64,000 nt of DNA from Lineus longissimus (Eukaryota > Nemertea > Pilidiophora > Heteronemertea > Lineidae). Made by a program: the position numbers and the translations under genes. Positions 29,901 through 43,500 of this stretch are shown one piece after another. Within the stretch, counting starts at the first letter, position 1. Every line of letters begins with the position of its first letter. The notes beneath the pieces were generated by a model, which was given only the letters and a program-made list of their open reading frames with translations, made no database searches and was not told where the DNA came from. The stretch covers positions 16,058,001 through 16,122,000 of the forward strand of contig NC_088316.1 of NCBI RefSeq assembly GCF_910592395.1, written 5' to 3'.

Positions 29901-31160
29901 ATTACCGGAGTAAAGTAGAGTCGAAGAATGGTGGATTTTATCTTCAAACTGCACAAGCAATCTCAGTTTGGAATTGAATAGCAAATCAAGAGTCAAGTAA
30001 AGTAGTGTAGCGTTGTGGTTGTCAGTATTAATGCTTTTAGAAAACTAATTGGTGCATTAGTAGAACAATGGAGTAACCTTAAATTTTGTTTTCCAGTCGC
30101 TCACAGAAACGGGAAGACGACTGAGAGTCGAGTGGATTCAGTGGATCGAATGGTTGTGCTGAGGGATATCCATGTGCAGGAGTGACGAACCACAGTTGAG
30201 CAAACGATGCCTTGACAGACCAATTCAAGGAGAACCTTCACTAAGATCAGGAAGGGAACGTGTTTGCTGTGTGGATGGAATGGACACTTAAATGTCCGTC
30301 ATTCTTATAGACCATAATGACAATCTTCTAATGGACTATAATGACAATCTAACTCCAAAGGGACTCTCTGGACTTAGGGAAAGCTACGGACATAGAGCCC
30401 AGACATGATATCCTGCAGCCACCATGAGGACAGCCTATCTCTTACCTTCGGAAGGATGCCATCACATGGTAATATAAACTAATCAATTTCAGTTTTTCAA
30501 ATGTCCTTGATTAAGTGTAGCCAATGGCCTGATTTAGAGATCGTGAGCTCTCTGTTGAGGAACAGGTTTTGGCGAGACAACCTAAAACCTCCAGATCAGT
30601 ATCAATTCCGAAATCCCAAAAATGACTTGGAAAATGTTCCTTAATCGAACCGCCCTATTGACAAAACTTCTCAAATTCTACAGTCCTTTACCTCCCTCTG
30701 AAACTGCTGATTTTCTAAGGATAGAATTCGTCATTGTAATGACATCAGGCATGACAAGGAGGAACACAGATTTGTGTCCCTTGCAAATCCAAAGCAGCGA
30801 TCAAGAGTAAGAGTCCTGAATAAAGGTTTGATAGAGAAGATGTTTTCAAAAAGTTCTTTGTCTGAAACCTATAGCATATTTGGTAACCAGCATGAATTGT
30901 CTAATACTACAAGATATCTATACGGTCAGCACTATGGCCCCTTGACATTGAATTATCAACTTGAGCATGTGCACCTACATGAATAACCTTAATTTCATAT
31001 TGTCTTTTTCTTTTCAGCATGATGAGCCATCCCACAGAAGGGAGAAGGATGTTGTTGACCCAGCACATCCCAACCATGCTCCCATCACCGTCAAGTAACA
31101 GTACGGCGGTTAGATTGTATTTTGTCACCGTAGGCTTTATCGTTTTATCAAAATATCTGA
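26940..31160 (+). other. Unresolved region with splice-like junctions
   Basis: Two duplicated exon-end sequences, CAGGGTAAGCATCACTTAGT near 28305 and CAGGGTAAGCATCGCTTAGT near 29004, have good donors. The first is preceded by a Glu/Ser-rich open stretch and the second by a Gly/Gln/Pro low-complexity one. Acceptor-like sites stand at about 30098 (TTTTGTTTTCCAG) and 31018 (TTTTTCTTTTCAG). This resembles a spliced transcription unit, but I find no conserved protein. A (TG)n run at 27359-27380 and a poly-G run at 27417 are also here. Confidence 0.3.
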
Positions 31161-34017
31161 TTGAAAGGTGATTTAATAAAAATTCAAATTCTTCTGATGG
31201 CGAAAAGACAATTATTTACCTTGCTTATGACAAGTATAGATTATTTTAATCTATGTTTGCTATGGTTTAAAATCTTACACTTCTCAAAGAAGGAATTGAA
31301 ATTATGGGGAGTTGGTTGTTTCTGGCTAACAAGGGAGCCAATGATAAGGCATGCAAAATAATTTTCAAGCTAAATTCTGTGCTTAAGATTATGAACAACA
31401 ATTTGGGGGATGGGTTGTTCGTGGCTACCAGAGGAGCCAACGGTATATCAGGACCCTGAAATTCTTTTCAGGCAAAGTTATTTTTCTGCTTAAAAATCAC
31501 CGAATTCATCAGATATTACTTTGATTACTGGTATATCCATCACTTTAGACATGGGGTCCATGTGTTGTTGTTTCGCTGACCCCACGAAACAAGAACACAT
31601 GTGTCTGATGGAACTGTAGGCCTTTCATACTGTTTCTCAATCTCATCAGTACCACAGAATCAACTGACATGGCCAGGGCGCGGATGCCCTGGACCTTACA
31701 TCACACTGGCTGGCTCAGTTGCTCAATACATGTACCTTCATGCTCGAGACAAATGACCAACAGTGATATGCTGAATTTGAATTTCCTCCTTCTTGGAATA
31801 CCAAAACATCTTTCCAATTGAACTAAAACAGTTAGATAAACTCTCACTGTTTTATTAAAGACTAATCCTTCCCTAAGTGGTCACACCGGGAGTTTTTGTC
31901 AAAGCGTGTCATTCGACAATGGTGGCATGCATACATGTTTTGTTATGGCTACCAGGGACCCAAATTGTTGATGATAATGTTGTCCATGGGTACATCTCCT
32001 TGGACAATAGGTGAGCACAATGGTACCTGCTGTCATGAAAATTTTGGACTTGATACTGAATTGATTGAGAAAAGTGTAATTTAAAAACGTCTACTTTTAG
32101 ACGTTTTAAAATGTTTGTCCTGTATGAATGTATTTGTAAATCCCGTATGTAAATATTTTGTAAAATGTCTAAATGAGATCTAGACTCCATGACTCGGCAA
32201 AATGTATGGCAAAGCCTACTTTTAATCTTTGCCCTGTCAATGTCACCACTTTTGTCATGCAAACGACATGTCAGAACTGCTCCTTTTGTCATGCTAAGTG
32301 GCAGCCAGCTCTGTCCAGTGGCCATGACAAATGTGGTTCCTTTGTTATTCAAATTGAGTCCTGCAAATCAACAGCCGGGACCAAACCTATTGTTAGGTCA
32401 CATGGCTCCCTTGAAGGCATGGACAATAGGTTTTCATACAATAGCTATGAATGCATGAAGAGGTTTAGTGCTAACTCAAACCATTGTGGTGAAGTTGAGT
32501 CTATTGTGTTTGATCTCAATTTAGCATTGTGTTGCAAGGACGCTTATCAGTGTTTCTTTGTGACATCTTGTAAAGAAGTTGACCACGTCTTAAAGGGATA
32601 GTGCTACTATCCTACCTCCTTGGTCCTCTTCTTGTATTGGGCTTTTGGAGTGGTGCAGCAAAAAAATAATGTACAACGATCATTGTTTAAACTATAATGT
32701 ACAATGTATTTTAAGTCATTTTAAACATAAGCACCTGTCACCTGTGTGATGGAGATGGCGACTCCCTCCAATTGCGTAGGTTTTCTCCCGGTATGCGGGT
32801 TTCCTCCTACACTACGTTCCAAATCGTCATGTGTTTCTTTGTAATGTACAACAATAAAGTTTTTTTGAAAGAGAATCAGTTTTTTTTCTTATTGACTCGC
32901 CTGTTGGGACACCATCACTAATTGAAACTTTTCACCAGAGCCACCGTTATGCTAACAAATGACGTTACCATTTGACTGTTCTTGCTGTGTCTAAAGTAGG
33001 GTATGCTTGTGACGCGCTTGTCCTCAGTAATAACCAAAGACAAACGTCAGACATTGTGTCGACAGGCTCAAGCCAGTTGAGAGGTGTACTTTAAACAATG
33101 GCACTACTACAGACAGCCCAGCTGACCAGATGGAGAAGTCACAAAAATAGCTCTGTCGTCATTGGACCATGGCCTCAGTCACAGCCTCCCTCTACCTCCA
33201 CCTTAGACACCAGTTTCCCTACATTTATTTGGTACATCAGTGACAGCCCAGATAGGAAGATAAACAGGATGACAAAATCAGACTGCTGCAAGAGTCTACT
33301 CTATGATACTCCTGCTTTCTGACCAAGGTACTGCTCAATCCATGACTGTACCTAAGCTAAGTGGGAACTCTGGCCGGCCGAAAAGAGGGTCTCTGGGCCA
33401 ATGAACACGATACATTGATTTGGCATGTTTGGCCAAAACAATCAACAGGTTATTAGCCAAGGTGATATTGTATGTAATAAAAATCATATTCAATTCATAA
33501 TAAATTTGTTCACATCTCAAAGCAAAATGAACAGCACCTAGCTGGCTTCACAGTAGGCATAGGTCTAAATACTTGGATCACTGGGACTGTTACCATGATT
33601 CACATGCTTCCAAGACACAAAAAGGTCTAATAGTACTAACTTCCATAGGCCCTACAATACTTTATTCACTAGGTGATAGAAACGCTAAAGGAGTATGAGG
33701 GTGGTTACAAGGATGCGTCCTAGCAGCTCTGGAGTGTCTTGTGGCTTTTGCTTGTGCGCCATCTAGGGGGATGTGAATGAACTACAGGACAAAGACTGCG
33801 TTGTCCTGTAGGGAGTGATACAGTTAGACATCAAAAGGGGGTTAATATATGACCTTGAGCCCCATCAGATCATGTGGAGTAAGCTTTGATTGAGGCCAAC
33901 GCCAAACAGAAATTGAATAATAATCGACAGAAGTTGAGCAACATTACATGAATTGAGAAAAATATAGTCCTTCAACAAATACAGAATCATAAAATACTAA
34001 TAACTCATGTTTGGACA
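31161..34017. other. Gene-poor stretch with hairpin and possible repeat 3' end
   Basis: Holds a hairpin at 32081-32110 (TTAAAAACGTCTA/TAGACGTTTTAA). Near 32780-32860 there is a GGTTTTCTCCCGGTATGCGG motif followed by GTTTCCTCC and AATAAA at 32853. That motif recalls a pattern found in many animal interspersed repeats. A 142-codon frame at 32173-32601 has no recognised domain. Confidence 0.4.
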
Positions 34018-34045
34018 TCATTCTACATTGAATGGTTTATCACCA

Positions 34046-35265
34046 CTATGAATCCAAATCGGTTTCGGTAAAGGCAGGTCCACAGCAGAACAGATATTCA
34101 ACCTCAGGGTATGCCTATTGTTCGAGAAGTGTAAGCGGCTGGACAAACCAATGTACCACAAATTCATAGACAACAAGAAATACTTTGATCGTATTTCGCA
34201 GGAAGGTTTATAGGCAGTTCTAAGGAAGTACAACATCAGCCATGGTATCATCAAGGCCATAGAGGCACTATGCAGCATCGAGGAGCATGGTTCGGGTTGG
34301 AGAGGACTTCAGCGAGTGTTTCCCCACCTCGGTAGGAGTAAGACTATTGTCTTCTGTTACCAACTCTGCACAGCATCTTCCTCGAGAAGAGCATGGCAGA
34401 GTCACTCCCTGAGCTGGAGTCACCCTTGACGATCTCGGGCCGAATGATCAGTATTCTGAGGTTTGCCGACGACATCGATCTCCTGCATGGCTCAAGAAGT
34501 GACCAAATCCACCACTCACAGAAGGTTGACAAGACAGTGGCGGATATGGCATGGAAATCAGCCTCGAGAAGACGAAGACAATGGTAGGCCTATCCAGCGG
34601 AGGTTACAGATTGACGTGTGCCTAAGAGACTACGACCTACATTGTATATAGCAAGTGGCAGAGTTCGTCTACCTAGGTGTCACACAAACAGCTAGAGGAT
34701 GGTGGTGAAAACGCGTATAGCCAAAGCTGCGGCTGCCCTAACCAGACTGAAGAGAATTTGGCGCGACAGAAGCATCTCAATGACGTCAAAACTCCACTTT
34801 TCTGAGGTCTTTGGTGATCTCAGTGTTATTGCAGGCCTATGCGGCAGAATCGTGGACCATGAACACCGTGATCGAGAAACGGATCAACGTTGAATTTAAC
34901 TGCTACAGGAGACTGCTCAACATCCCACACCACCAACATCCAAGTAAGAGAACGGGTCACCCAGAGCATCGGGCATCACGACAGCCCCCTAACCGTTGCC
35001 AAGAAGAAAAAGCTGAAGTGGTTCGGCCATGTCACGAGAGCCAAGGGAACACTAGGAAATACCATCTTGCAGGGCACATTGGAGGGTATATAGCGCGGGT
35101 GCGGTCGTCCAAAGAGAATTTGGATGGATGACGACGCACTGGAAAGAAGACCTGTGACCTGATCCACCGCGCCGAGGATCCGGCGACAGCACCGTGTGGT
35201 GTCGCATCGTTAACAGCTTACGGTTGCCCCAACGGCCGCATGGCTGCGGGACATGATGGGCCTAA
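34046..35265 (+). mobile_element. Broken non-LTR retrotransposon, RT and C-terminal part
   Basis: Translating across frameshifts and stops gives LINE reverse-transcriptase blocks in order: GFGKGRSTAEQIFNLR near 34055, FIDNKKYFDR near 34165, LRFADDIDLL at about 34458 (the catalytic FADD), AESWTMNT near 34845, CYRRLLNIPHHQH near 34900 and WFGHVTRAKG near 35020. The endonuclease and 5' part are missing, and the frame is broken several times, so it is a dead 5'-truncated copy. The clade is not determined. Inverted fragments of the 64-bp satellite flank both ends. Confidence 0.88.
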
Positions 35266-35309
35266 TGATGTTGAATCCATATCTCTCATATGACCACTGT
35301 CACTTGAGT

Positions 35310-35425
35310 ATACATGTACATTGTTTATCACCAGTATGAATTATCCATATCCGATTCCTCACTGACCTCAGATGATCGTCACCTGAGTTCCCATTGAACG
35401 GTTTATCACCACTATGAACCTTGGC
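35310..35425 (-). repeat. Inverted fragment of the 64-bp satellite
   Basis: GTTTATCACCAGTATGAAT and GGTTTATCACCACTATGAAC are reverse complements of the satellite at 23.9-24.5 kb. About 1.5 to 2 units follow the LINE remnant, and a matching piece precedes it at 34018-34045. Confidence 0.8.
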
Positions 35426-36069
35426 TAACAGAAGACCAAGGCTGGGAACACCCTCCGCCCCTCCCCTTCCAGGACCCCCTTCACAAATCCTACTGGGGGG
35501 TCATCCCTTTTTCAGAAAATCTAAAACTGTTAAGTCCACCACGTGCACATTCGTATTTCCCGCGTATAGGAACGCATGAACAAATGGGTGCGTCACCTTT
35601 TATTTACTAGAAGAACTCCGACATCCTCAATGTGTGTACATTGAGGATGCAACAAATCGCCATAAAATAAAGAAAAACCCCTAATTTCAAATTCCTCCTG
35701 ATTTAAAAGATTCCGAATATTCATAATCCCTAAATATTTATTTGTAGAGAAGGTATCTAACGTAAGTAAATCGCTTTATATTGATTTTTAGTGATTTACC
35801 CTCATGTTAAGCTATAGGTTGGTTCATATACCTCATGTACATCTATCTACACAGTACACAACACATGGCTACACGTCGTTTTCGCCACCTTATTTCGCCA
35901 TAACCCCAAATATGGGAATTTGGGAACTTACTTGTTGGGCGTTGACACAAATTAGTCTTAGATTGAAATGCTAAGAAACCAGTAGGGTGTAAATATCCCC
36001 GGCCGTCTCGTCATTCAAAGAAATTCGAATTCATCGTTTTTAAAAATTTTAATCAAAACAGCATTCATC
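35426..36069 (+). promoter_or_regulatory. SUPT7L upstream region
   Basis: No gene seen. Includes a short inverted pair TCAATGTGTGTACATTGA near 35625-35646. The SUPT7L promoter and 5' UTR should be within the last few hundred bases. Confidence 0.4.
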
Positions 36070-39000
36070 ATGGAAACAAAACATTGGGGCGATATGCCAA
36101 TTGTTCCAGACACGGAATCAGGTATTGCTGCCCTGGAACGGGAACATATGATTAAACCTCGGCCAATGGAGGTGGAAGGGCCCCGACTTCATCAGCCATC
36201 CAGTAGACATTATCCTCCTTCTGTTGAGTAAGTTACCATGCAACTTTTAGTTTTATTTAGTGTCGATTTTCTTACCATCTTCCAATGATATCATTACAGT
36301 TGCATTTCCAGCATCAAATAAATGTTTTAACCACATTCCATTTCAATGAGTGAGTGGGTTTGTTCACATCCGCAATCTCCCTGATGGGGACATCCCTTAG
36401 TTGAGGTAATTTTGTATAATTGCTATTTACAGGCCACTGCCTCCAGAGAGGTTTGCCGTTGACCCCCTGACTCTTCATACCATACAGCTGGTTCAGCATG
36501 CCAAACGATTGAGACAATTGATATACATGGCACAGCAACAGTATGAGTGTGTGGTAGGTGAAATTCTAGAAATTTATTCATTCATAGTTATACCACTGAA
36601 GTCCCCAGCAAAAAGCTGTCTGAGGGACCTTACCACTACCATGGATAAGTGAAAGTCTGCCTCAGAATCTTTTGAGCCATGCATTCTTTCCAAATCACTG
36701 TACATTATGGTGATCTCCACCAATTTTCTTCTTCCTCTTCACCTTCTAGTGCTGCTATGCTTAGCAATAACATGTTGATGATCCTTTGATTGTTAAAATT
36801 TACAGAAAAATGGTGAAGGAGTAGAGATGTTGAATTTCCCACCAGTTCCTCCCATTCCTGAATACAACAGGTCGCTACCCAAACACAACATAGCAAGGCC
36901 AGTCCCATTTGAAGCAAGAGATCTAGAAAGGTAAAGAAAGCCACTCAGATAGCGACTAGAAGACAGGAATTTTGGCCGGAGCCATTGTCACTGAAGACTA
37001 AGCTATGGGGAACATCCGAAGACCTGCAACAAACAGCCGATTTTGTCGCGGCGCACGACTTGAGGTTATAATTGTTATGAAAATCTGAACGCAGAAGAAG
37101 AAGAAGAAGAAGAAGAAGATAGCGACTGTCCATTTTGGTTTTGCCACTGGCTGAGATTGAACTACATGTACTCGTTTAATCTCTTATCAGTTCTTTTTTT
37201 TCTTTTTGATTTCAGTGATTTTTCAAAAGGAAAGGGAACACCTCCACCTGAAATTGATGACATCACCAACAGACGGTTGTTGAGGAGGTCAGTGAGTGCA
37301 GTATGTGCTCATGCAGGATATGATAGTAAGTGCATTATGATGTCCTTATTGACATAGAGTCTTTTAAGATCAAGTTGATACAGGGTTTCTTGGTGTTTCC
37401 AAGATTGTATCATATAGCAGGCTGTGTTAGTTTTGCTGTTGTTCTCCTTCGTTTTCAAGTGTTACATCTTGCATGATAAAAGCATTATCTCGTGGAAATC
37501 TTGGTTATTTTCAGCCTGTCCAGAAAGCATACTTGAAACATTGACCGATGTCACCCAGGAATACTTCCTCAACCTAACCAAGGCATTAAGGCATGCTGTT
37601 GACAGAGAGGCAGCCACTGGAAAGACTGGATTCCAGGTACAGATTATCTATACCTATTGAACACCCTGACATCTTGGTGAGTCCCGCTTGACACTCCCAA
37701 CGAGTGAGAGTTAACAATTTCCACTTTGAGTTTAAAATCTGGCTTAAAAATGAAAAACGAAATGCAATGTAGGTTGTAGGAGCTGTATATATGTACCAGT
37801 TGCCCTAAAAACTTACCTATTCAAGAGACACTTCTTGTGATTACTGTCAATGAATACTAAATAGGGGGTGTCTCAAACCTTTTGGAAATGGCGCCTTTAA
37901 AAATCTAACTCCGCTTTATTTCAGGATGTTATGGACCAGGCATTCCACGAGATGGGGATAGGTTCGGTACGGTTGCTCCACGACTTCTACCAGAATCGCA
38001 TTATAAACTACCGCAAACATATGATTCAACAGTGCAATACCCTCATGATGGAGTATGACAGAGTTAAAAACCCTGAGTACAGAAACACAGAAGATTTTAA
38101 AGTGATCAAGTTAGTTCTCAAATTTGGTGATTTTGTCATTGTTTTACATGTAGATCTCTAAGGAATTTTTCTGTGCAATCAAGTAGTATAGCTGAACTGA
38201 AATCATTGAAATTGCGATAACTGGTAACCAATGGTAATCAATTGAGTTCTCTGTATATTGTAAGAAAAACTCTATTCTTATTAGTGCCAGTTTTTCATTT
38301 TTTTGAAACTTCATCTTCAAATTCTCAGAACCATCTGATTCGCAAGTAAACTTGTACATTAGACATGCTCTAACACACACACACACACACACACACGTCA
38401 CTTCCTGTTTTTCTTTTCAGAGTCAAAGAGGAGCCCATCTCAGATATCCATTTTCCTGTATCTAATGACGAAGATGATAATGAAGCTGAACCATTAGATC
38501 TGCAAGGTACATGTAATCACTGATATCTATGTAATATGTTTGGTAATGGTCTAAGACAATAGTAGCACTTTATAAGTTTTGTAGAGATAGACAGACCAAA
38601 GCTGTGCTTCCAGCATTTGATTCAGATCTTCAGTACCAAAATTTTGGATGTTCGGCACCCAAACAGTTCAGGGAAGTAACCACTTCTTGGTCTTATTCTT
38701 ATCGGGTGATTTCTTGTGTTGCAGGGTTGTCAAGCCTGGATAACATTCAGGTCGAACACGAGTCATCTGGCCTCAACCAGGAAGAAGTCATCCACATCAA
38801 GAATGAACCAATAGAAAAGTAAGTTGAGCATAAAGGGGAGTGATTCTATATGGAAGGTGCCAGTGAATTGGTCAATGACCAGGGCATGTGCTCCATTAAA
38901 CCACCAATTCTGGGAAAATAAGGGACTGGGCACATGGAGAGAGACATAGGCCTGGTTCTGTAGTATCATCATAGAAAGTAAATCGTACATATGTACATCA

Positions 39001-39655
39001 AGAAGAAGAAGAAGCACCCTACTATAGTGTTGGCAAACCAATGCCCAGAACAGCAGGAGAAGAAGCAGAAATCAAGACCATGTGGTAGCTCTGCTTCCCC
39101 TTTGTTATCTAGTTTTTACCTCTTTGTCTAGAAGTTCCATGTTAGACTCGTTTGATGAGTCACCTGGTGATCATAGCCCTGTTGCCCACATTGACCCCGA
39201 GGAGGAAGGATTGATACAAGCTCCGGGTTCAATCCCTGTCACTGACATCATGTCTCCGCCACAGCCCAAGAAAAAGTGAGTCCACCTACCATATATTTGG
39301 TGTACTGGTGTAATGTCGCTTTCTTTTCTCTGATTGACGCTTCCATCTGTGAAGTATTGTCAAGTTATTATTCAAATCTCGAGAGAAAGGCTTGTAAACC
39401 TTACCACATGGCAAAGATTAGAGCTGATGAGAGGTGCGAGTCCAGTAGGTTTGGGACAGATGTTGTTAGCATTGTTAGGGACACAGCTAGTCTTGGAATG
39501 ATGGTTCTCTTAATATTGTTGTATTTAGAGCTGCTGCTGGTATTGCTGTATGTTAGATTCGGCTCTTTCTGCAAGAATTTGGTTGTGAAGAGATTTCATA
39601 TTCTTCATAAATTTATTCAAAAATAATTGCTTTTCATTTCAGGAGAAAACGGTGA
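36070..39655 (+). CDS. SUPT7L: SUPT7L (STAF65-gamma), SAGA/TFTC subunit
   Basis: Ten coding exons: 36070-36227, 36433-36553, 36806-36930, 37216-37325, 37515-37636, 37925-38109, 38421-38506, 38725-38818, 39132-39275 and 39643-39655. They total 1158 nt, 385 aa (human 414). The human orthologue is a structural subunit of the SAGA/STAGA histone acetyltransferase complexes. Shared motifs: LTLHTIQLVQHAKRLRQLI, DFSKGKG, SILETLTDVTQEYFLNLTK, AVDREAATG, DVMDQAFHEMGIGSV and VKEEPISDIHFPVS. The histone-fold part lies at about residues 125-245, followed by acidic sequence with two IKxEP-type motifs (VKEEP, IKNEP) that look like SUMO sites. The basic end KKKRKR resembles the human C-terminus. The last exon codes only four residues before the stop. 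Confidence 0.95.
37090..37120 (+). repeat. (GAA)n microsatellite
   Basis: GCAGAAGAAGAAGAAGAAGA and onward, about nine GAA units in SUPT7L intron 3. Confidence 0.9.
38373..38396 (+). repeat. (AC)n microsatellite
   Basis: About twelve AC units in SUPT7L intron 6, shortly before the exon 7 acceptor. Confidence 0.9.
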
Positions 39656-40540
39656 TGTGGTTTCTCCAAAGGGAGTGGAGTTTTTCATAGTCCATTTTGA
39701 AGAGATATTCAAGCTAAGCAATTTTAAAGATTTTTCCCGAGGGAGGTTGATCATTACTTGGCTCATAAATATATTCTGTGGCTCATGTTACATTCTATGG
39801 TATTTCAATTTTGAAATAAAATGTTGTGCGACTTTCGTTAATGGGATTGTAACATTATGATCATGAGAATATAAAAAAACAAGTTTTTATACTTCGATGT
39901 GTTCATATGATATAACTTTTTAGAGATTTTCTAAATCTGTCCAGACTGTCAAAGAAGTTGACCATTTAACTGGAAATGTCCACTTTTGTTGGCCTGGAGA
40001 GTTGAACTTAAAGATACTGTTAAGCAGGTTTAAATATAAGTTATACATCCTTTTGTGGATTACTAAGCTGACACGATTAGAGGGTATCAGAGGAATTAAG
40101 CTTAGCTCCGGGATTAAAGAACCTGTGTTCTGGGAACACAACTTTTGTGCTTTCTGTATTTTAAAGTTACTGGACTGCGGTGTTCACTTTGTTTACAAAG
40201 TGCCCACTGATGATCACAATGTTACAGCTCACATTCCCGTTGTGCAGTTGTGGCAATGATTATGTTATTGATCTGTCACATACGACACAGACTAAAATAG
40301 TTTAAGAATAAAATGATATATTATACAAAAACAATTGTTTTTATTCCATGGTGTGTTCTCTAACTAGAAATCACCTAGTGACCAGTGTTCGTTAACTTGT
40401 TACGTCATTTATTTGTGGACTTCTAAGGGAGGCATCTTGACCTCTCATCAGGACACCTCTCTGTTAAGGACAGCATTTATCAGTCCCAAGGGTGTCCTTG
40501 ATAGAGATGTTCTACTGTATTTCTCATGTCTTTCGTGGCT
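39656..40540 (+). other. SUPT7L 3' UTR and intergenic repeat
   Basis: AATAAA at 39815 and 40307 are candidate polyadenylation signals for SUPT7L. The dispersed TTAAGGACA repeat relative is at 40435-40525. The downstream gene converges from the minus strand. Confidence 0.5.
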
Positions 40541-43500
40541 TCATGATTTAACACTCTTTTCACTGTTCTGGCCACTTTTAAGGCCACGGCTGTATTTGAT
40601 GAATGGTTTTAGCGTAGCCTCCTCATATTTCCTCCTCTGTACCGGAGGTATAATATGAACAATGGTGTCTTTATTCGTATTCACATGACGAAGACGCACG
40701 CGTAATTCGTCAAGGGGCGGCAAACTACCATCAGGAGTATTGGTGGTCAGACGTCGGGGACTCCTTGAGTACTGCGTCTGTGAGCGGAGCAGCGAAGCTG
40801 GCCCTTGAGGGGTACGGGGTGGTGATGCACTTTTCACCCCACTAACAGACAATAATGTCCTTCCCACGCCGCCTCCAGTCATACTCCGTGCAACTGACCC
40901 CTTCATAATCTTTTCCCGGCTGAACGATACACGTTTCTTTTTCGCTTGTTCGACCCGTAAGCTTCCCACTGATTCCTGGCCACGTATCCATTCAATGTCT
41001 TCGTGTAAGTGCGGATTTTCTCGCTCAATGACAGAGTTTTTATCCAGGATTGCCATCTTGCGATATTTCAGGACCTGGGGGCTTGCAGATTGGCTGCTAG
41101 TGCTCCTATTGCCAGACCGATTGGACTGATGGCTCAGCCGGCTCATCATGATCCGGGACATGGTGTCGCTGTGCACTTTTGGTTGCATTGGTTCTGGCGG
41201 ATTTTCCACTTTGGCTTGATTTACTTGGATTGGCTCGAAGTAGACGTTGCCATGGTAACCTCTCCAGGCCTGAAATGAAACAATTTCGATAGAGGTTTGT
41301 GATTCAACTTTATGGTCTGATGGAGACATATATTGCTGAATGGGATACAGAAATTGTCCCAGCACAATATAAAGCAATTGGTTAATAGTGAATGTAGCTT
41401 TAATATTCCCCAGAAAAATTATGTTCCACTGGTTCGAATCTTAATTGAAGTCTTACCTTCAGTGGAGGCATTGGGGTTGGTTTCTCCTGATGTACGTAGA
41501 AATAACGTGGGTATGGTGACCCAAAGGGTGGATTGCTGACACAGAGCAACGGCGTTGGGCCCGAGCGATTCTGTTGGCTTGTGTCACATCTCGTCATCAT
41601 CAGGTTGACGGCTTTCTTGTACATTGCATCTCGAGACTCATTAGCTAACCTGAAAGAAGAATGTGTTGGAAGCTTGAGAAATTAAAATGAGAATTTGAGA
41701 ATCTACCTTGAAGAATCAGCTTGAGCTAAGATTAAAAAATCAACCATAGTTATCCCACTAGCTATATACCCCTATCCCTGAAAGGGGTGCAACTTATGAC
41801 ACAAATCGGGTTCTTCAAAATTTGAGTTGGCCAGCTGTTGTATCTTTACCTTGTACATCCTGCTTTCATATCCTTTGGGTTCAGACAAATGCCCAACACC
41901 AAGCCAGGAGGTGGTTCAGGTCGTTCATCTGAATGGCCCCGGGCATTTTTTGTATAATGAAGTGTTTTCATGGTATTGAAAATTAGAAATTAAACTCAGA
42001 AGAAATATAATGGACAGTCATGGCTCTTGGGCTAGAATTTGATCCACCTGATCCTCTTGACTCCTGATCCTGATGTTGGATGGTAACAGGAAAACTCAAC
42101 TGTCTGATGGAAGGTTTACGTGCACCTTCTCTGACTGTGAATGTGTCAATCCATATTCCAAAATGACTCCAGGGTTGACCACTTTTACAAACATAGAGAC
42201 CCGACTTATGTTAAGAATCCAAGCTTTGTAAATAAATGTAAAAACCTTGGCCAATATCTTTCATAAATAATATGGTATATAAACATACCTTGGAATGACT
42301 TGTTTTTATTGGAAATTTAACATAGTTTCTATCTGAACTCTTTCTCTGTTTGTGTTAGGTCTTATCTTAAAGTTCTTGTACATTCACATTGATTTGTTGT
42401 TCTATCCAGAGACATATCTGACTATTCACTCGCATAATAGTCACAGACCAATTTGACCCCCCCCCCCCCCCAGTTCCTTCCTATCAACCCCCTTTAACCA
42501 ATGGATTTCATTGCGATTTAATGACAACTACAAGAGATGAAAAATTGCCAAGAAAAACAGATTTAGATTTAGTTTAAACCCATTGGATTTATCTGATTTC
42601 TTAACATTATTCCTGCAATGCCTTTGTCAAGTCAGTAAGATCTAATTGAGACCTTATTTGGCATTTTGTCACACTTACAATTGAAGTAGGCGCGGGTGGA
42701 CTCTTTCAATCATTTGATTTAGTTTTGATGATATTGGGACAGAAAATACTTCACCCAAACTTTTAAAAAGTACACAGTAATAATATTTGTAAAAGCTAAA
42801 TCACATCAGAATATCAGTTAGATTTACCTGATCACTGTATCCTCTGTAAACCTGTACATCCCACATATTTCAATTCAAACTAATGCAAGTGCAACACCAT
42901 CTCGTGTCAGCATTATAAATCTCGGCACCCAATACCTCATATTGGTCTGAACATGACCAATAGTTGGTTGGCAACGTTAATTTAGCCATTTCCTGTCCGG
43001 GAGAGACTCGCCATTCACAAAGTCAATCTCTTATGATGATTCATGATGCTGATCCCTAATGCAGTTTAATGGAAGCTATATAACAGTAGCTGACTTTTAT
43101 TTGGGGGGGGGGGGGGGTTTAGAACGCTGGGTGGTCGTAGGTCATCTTTGTGTCCTTGGGCAAGGGACTTATTCCTACTCCGACCAGATGAGCCTTTCTA
43201 ACTGGCTTTCATTTTAACCCCTTATATGGACTAGAGGACGATATTGCCAATGAAAAGTAAATTCTTTTAAGTTTCAACTTGTGAAGGCTGTCAAGAATTT
43301 CTAGATTCTCGTGATTTCACACCTACCCATCTCCTAAGACCATTAACACTTTTCCTATCAAATTCTTACCTTGAGTCTAGGTCCCTGAGTTCTGTCCACT
43401 CGGTGTACATGCTAGCAGGTGTGTTCGCCTTCCCTCGCAACCCAGACGATGACCCATAAATATCTGACACACTCGCATTATGCTCGTTCGTGTCAATGTT

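Noticed and set aside
32173-32601. 142-codon plus-strand frame
   Set aside because: Cys/Ser-rich with no known motif and in a repeat-rich stretch. The start context and neighbours give no support.
41425-41445. GGTTCGAATC resembling a tRNA B box (also GGTTCGATTC near 27667)
   Set aside because: No A box at the right distance and no cloverleaf can be folded around either. The first one is also next to a coding exon.
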